NCBI GenBank assembly: GCA_019120115.1
Contig: DWVS01000226.1
Location: forward strand, 1 to 5,103
DNA length: 5,103 bases
Direction: 5' to 3'
From: Eisenbergiella intestinigallinarum
Lineage (GTDB): Bacteria > Bacillota > Clostridia > Lachnospirales > Lachnospiraceae
In this document: positions 5,057 to 5,103 of the stretch, piece by piece
Layout: each line of letters opens with the position of its first letter
How positions within the stretch are numbered: the stretch's first letter is position 1
Notes under the pieces: generated by a model
Databases searched by the model: none
Told to the model about the DNA's origin: nothing
Seen by the model: only the letters and a program-made list of their open reading frames with translations
Made by a program: the position numbers and the translations under genes

Positions 5057-5103
5057 CTACTCCGGCTTCACCCCAAGCGCCATCAGCCGCTCCTGCAGGC
5101 GCT
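5057..5103 (-). CDS. C-terminal end of an unidentified convergent gene (partial)
   Basis: On the minus strand the window edge enters an open frame ending RLQERLMALGVKPE, then TAG at 5059-5057. The short charged helix and GVKPE-type tail look like a genuine protein C-terminus. The gene converges on araC with only 6 bases (all T) between the two stop codons. Only about 15 residues are visible, so no family can be named. Whether it belongs to the fucose locus is unknown. Confidence 0.45.
   Translation of the reverse strand, partial: RLQERLMALGVKPE

Noticed and set aside
5043..5063. GGAGT/ACTCC hairpin with a T-run between araC and the convergent gene
   Set aside because: The stem is only five pairs with an 11-base loop that contains the T-run itself, so it does not have the layout of an intrinsic terminator.

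Overview
The window looks like part of a gut Clostridia genome, most likely Lachnospiraceae. The evidence is a fairly GC-rich genome with strong GGAGG-type ribosome sites, an L-fucose isomerase next to a RhaB-type kinase, an AraC/cupin regulator, and a HicB-like protein of a style I associate with that group. This taxonomic call is inference from gene content and style; no rRNA or marker gene is present.

Layout. Bases 1-3475 are a leftward (minus-strand) L-fucose catabolic operon. fucI (L-fucose isomerase, 1682-3475) comes first, then a rhamnulokinase-family kinase that probably acts as L-fuculokinase (80-1585), then the first codons of a third gene (1-15) that runs off the left edge. A strong hairpin with a U-tract (1610-1658) lies between fucI and the kinase and looks like an intra-operon terminator or attenuator.

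Bases 3476-3943 are a 468-base divergent intergenic region. It holds two back-to-back extended -10 promoters that overlap each other, a fucI leader with competing hairpins, a 62-base near-perfect hairpin, and two copies of a 65-base GC-rich structured repeat at 79-base spacing. The last three of these elements would lie in the leader of the rightward transcript.

Bases 3944-5050 are a rightward pair: a short HicB-like protein that lacks the usual C-terminal DNA-binding domain and has no HicA partner, followed after 9 bases by an AraC-family regulator with a cupin sensor domain. The regulator is the obvious candidate activator of the fuc operon. At the right edge (5057-5103) is the C-terminal end of a convergent, unidentified minus-strand gene.

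How it works together (inference): the AraC protein senses fucose or a pathway intermediate and turns on the leftward promoter, which has a good extended -10 but no recognisable -35. FucI converts L-fucose to L-fuculose and the kinase makes L-fuculose 1-phosphate. The aldolase that would finish the pathway is not in the window. The least ordinary parts are the truncated orphan HicB coupled to the regulator, the long structured leader in front of it, and the terminator between fucI and the kinase gene.
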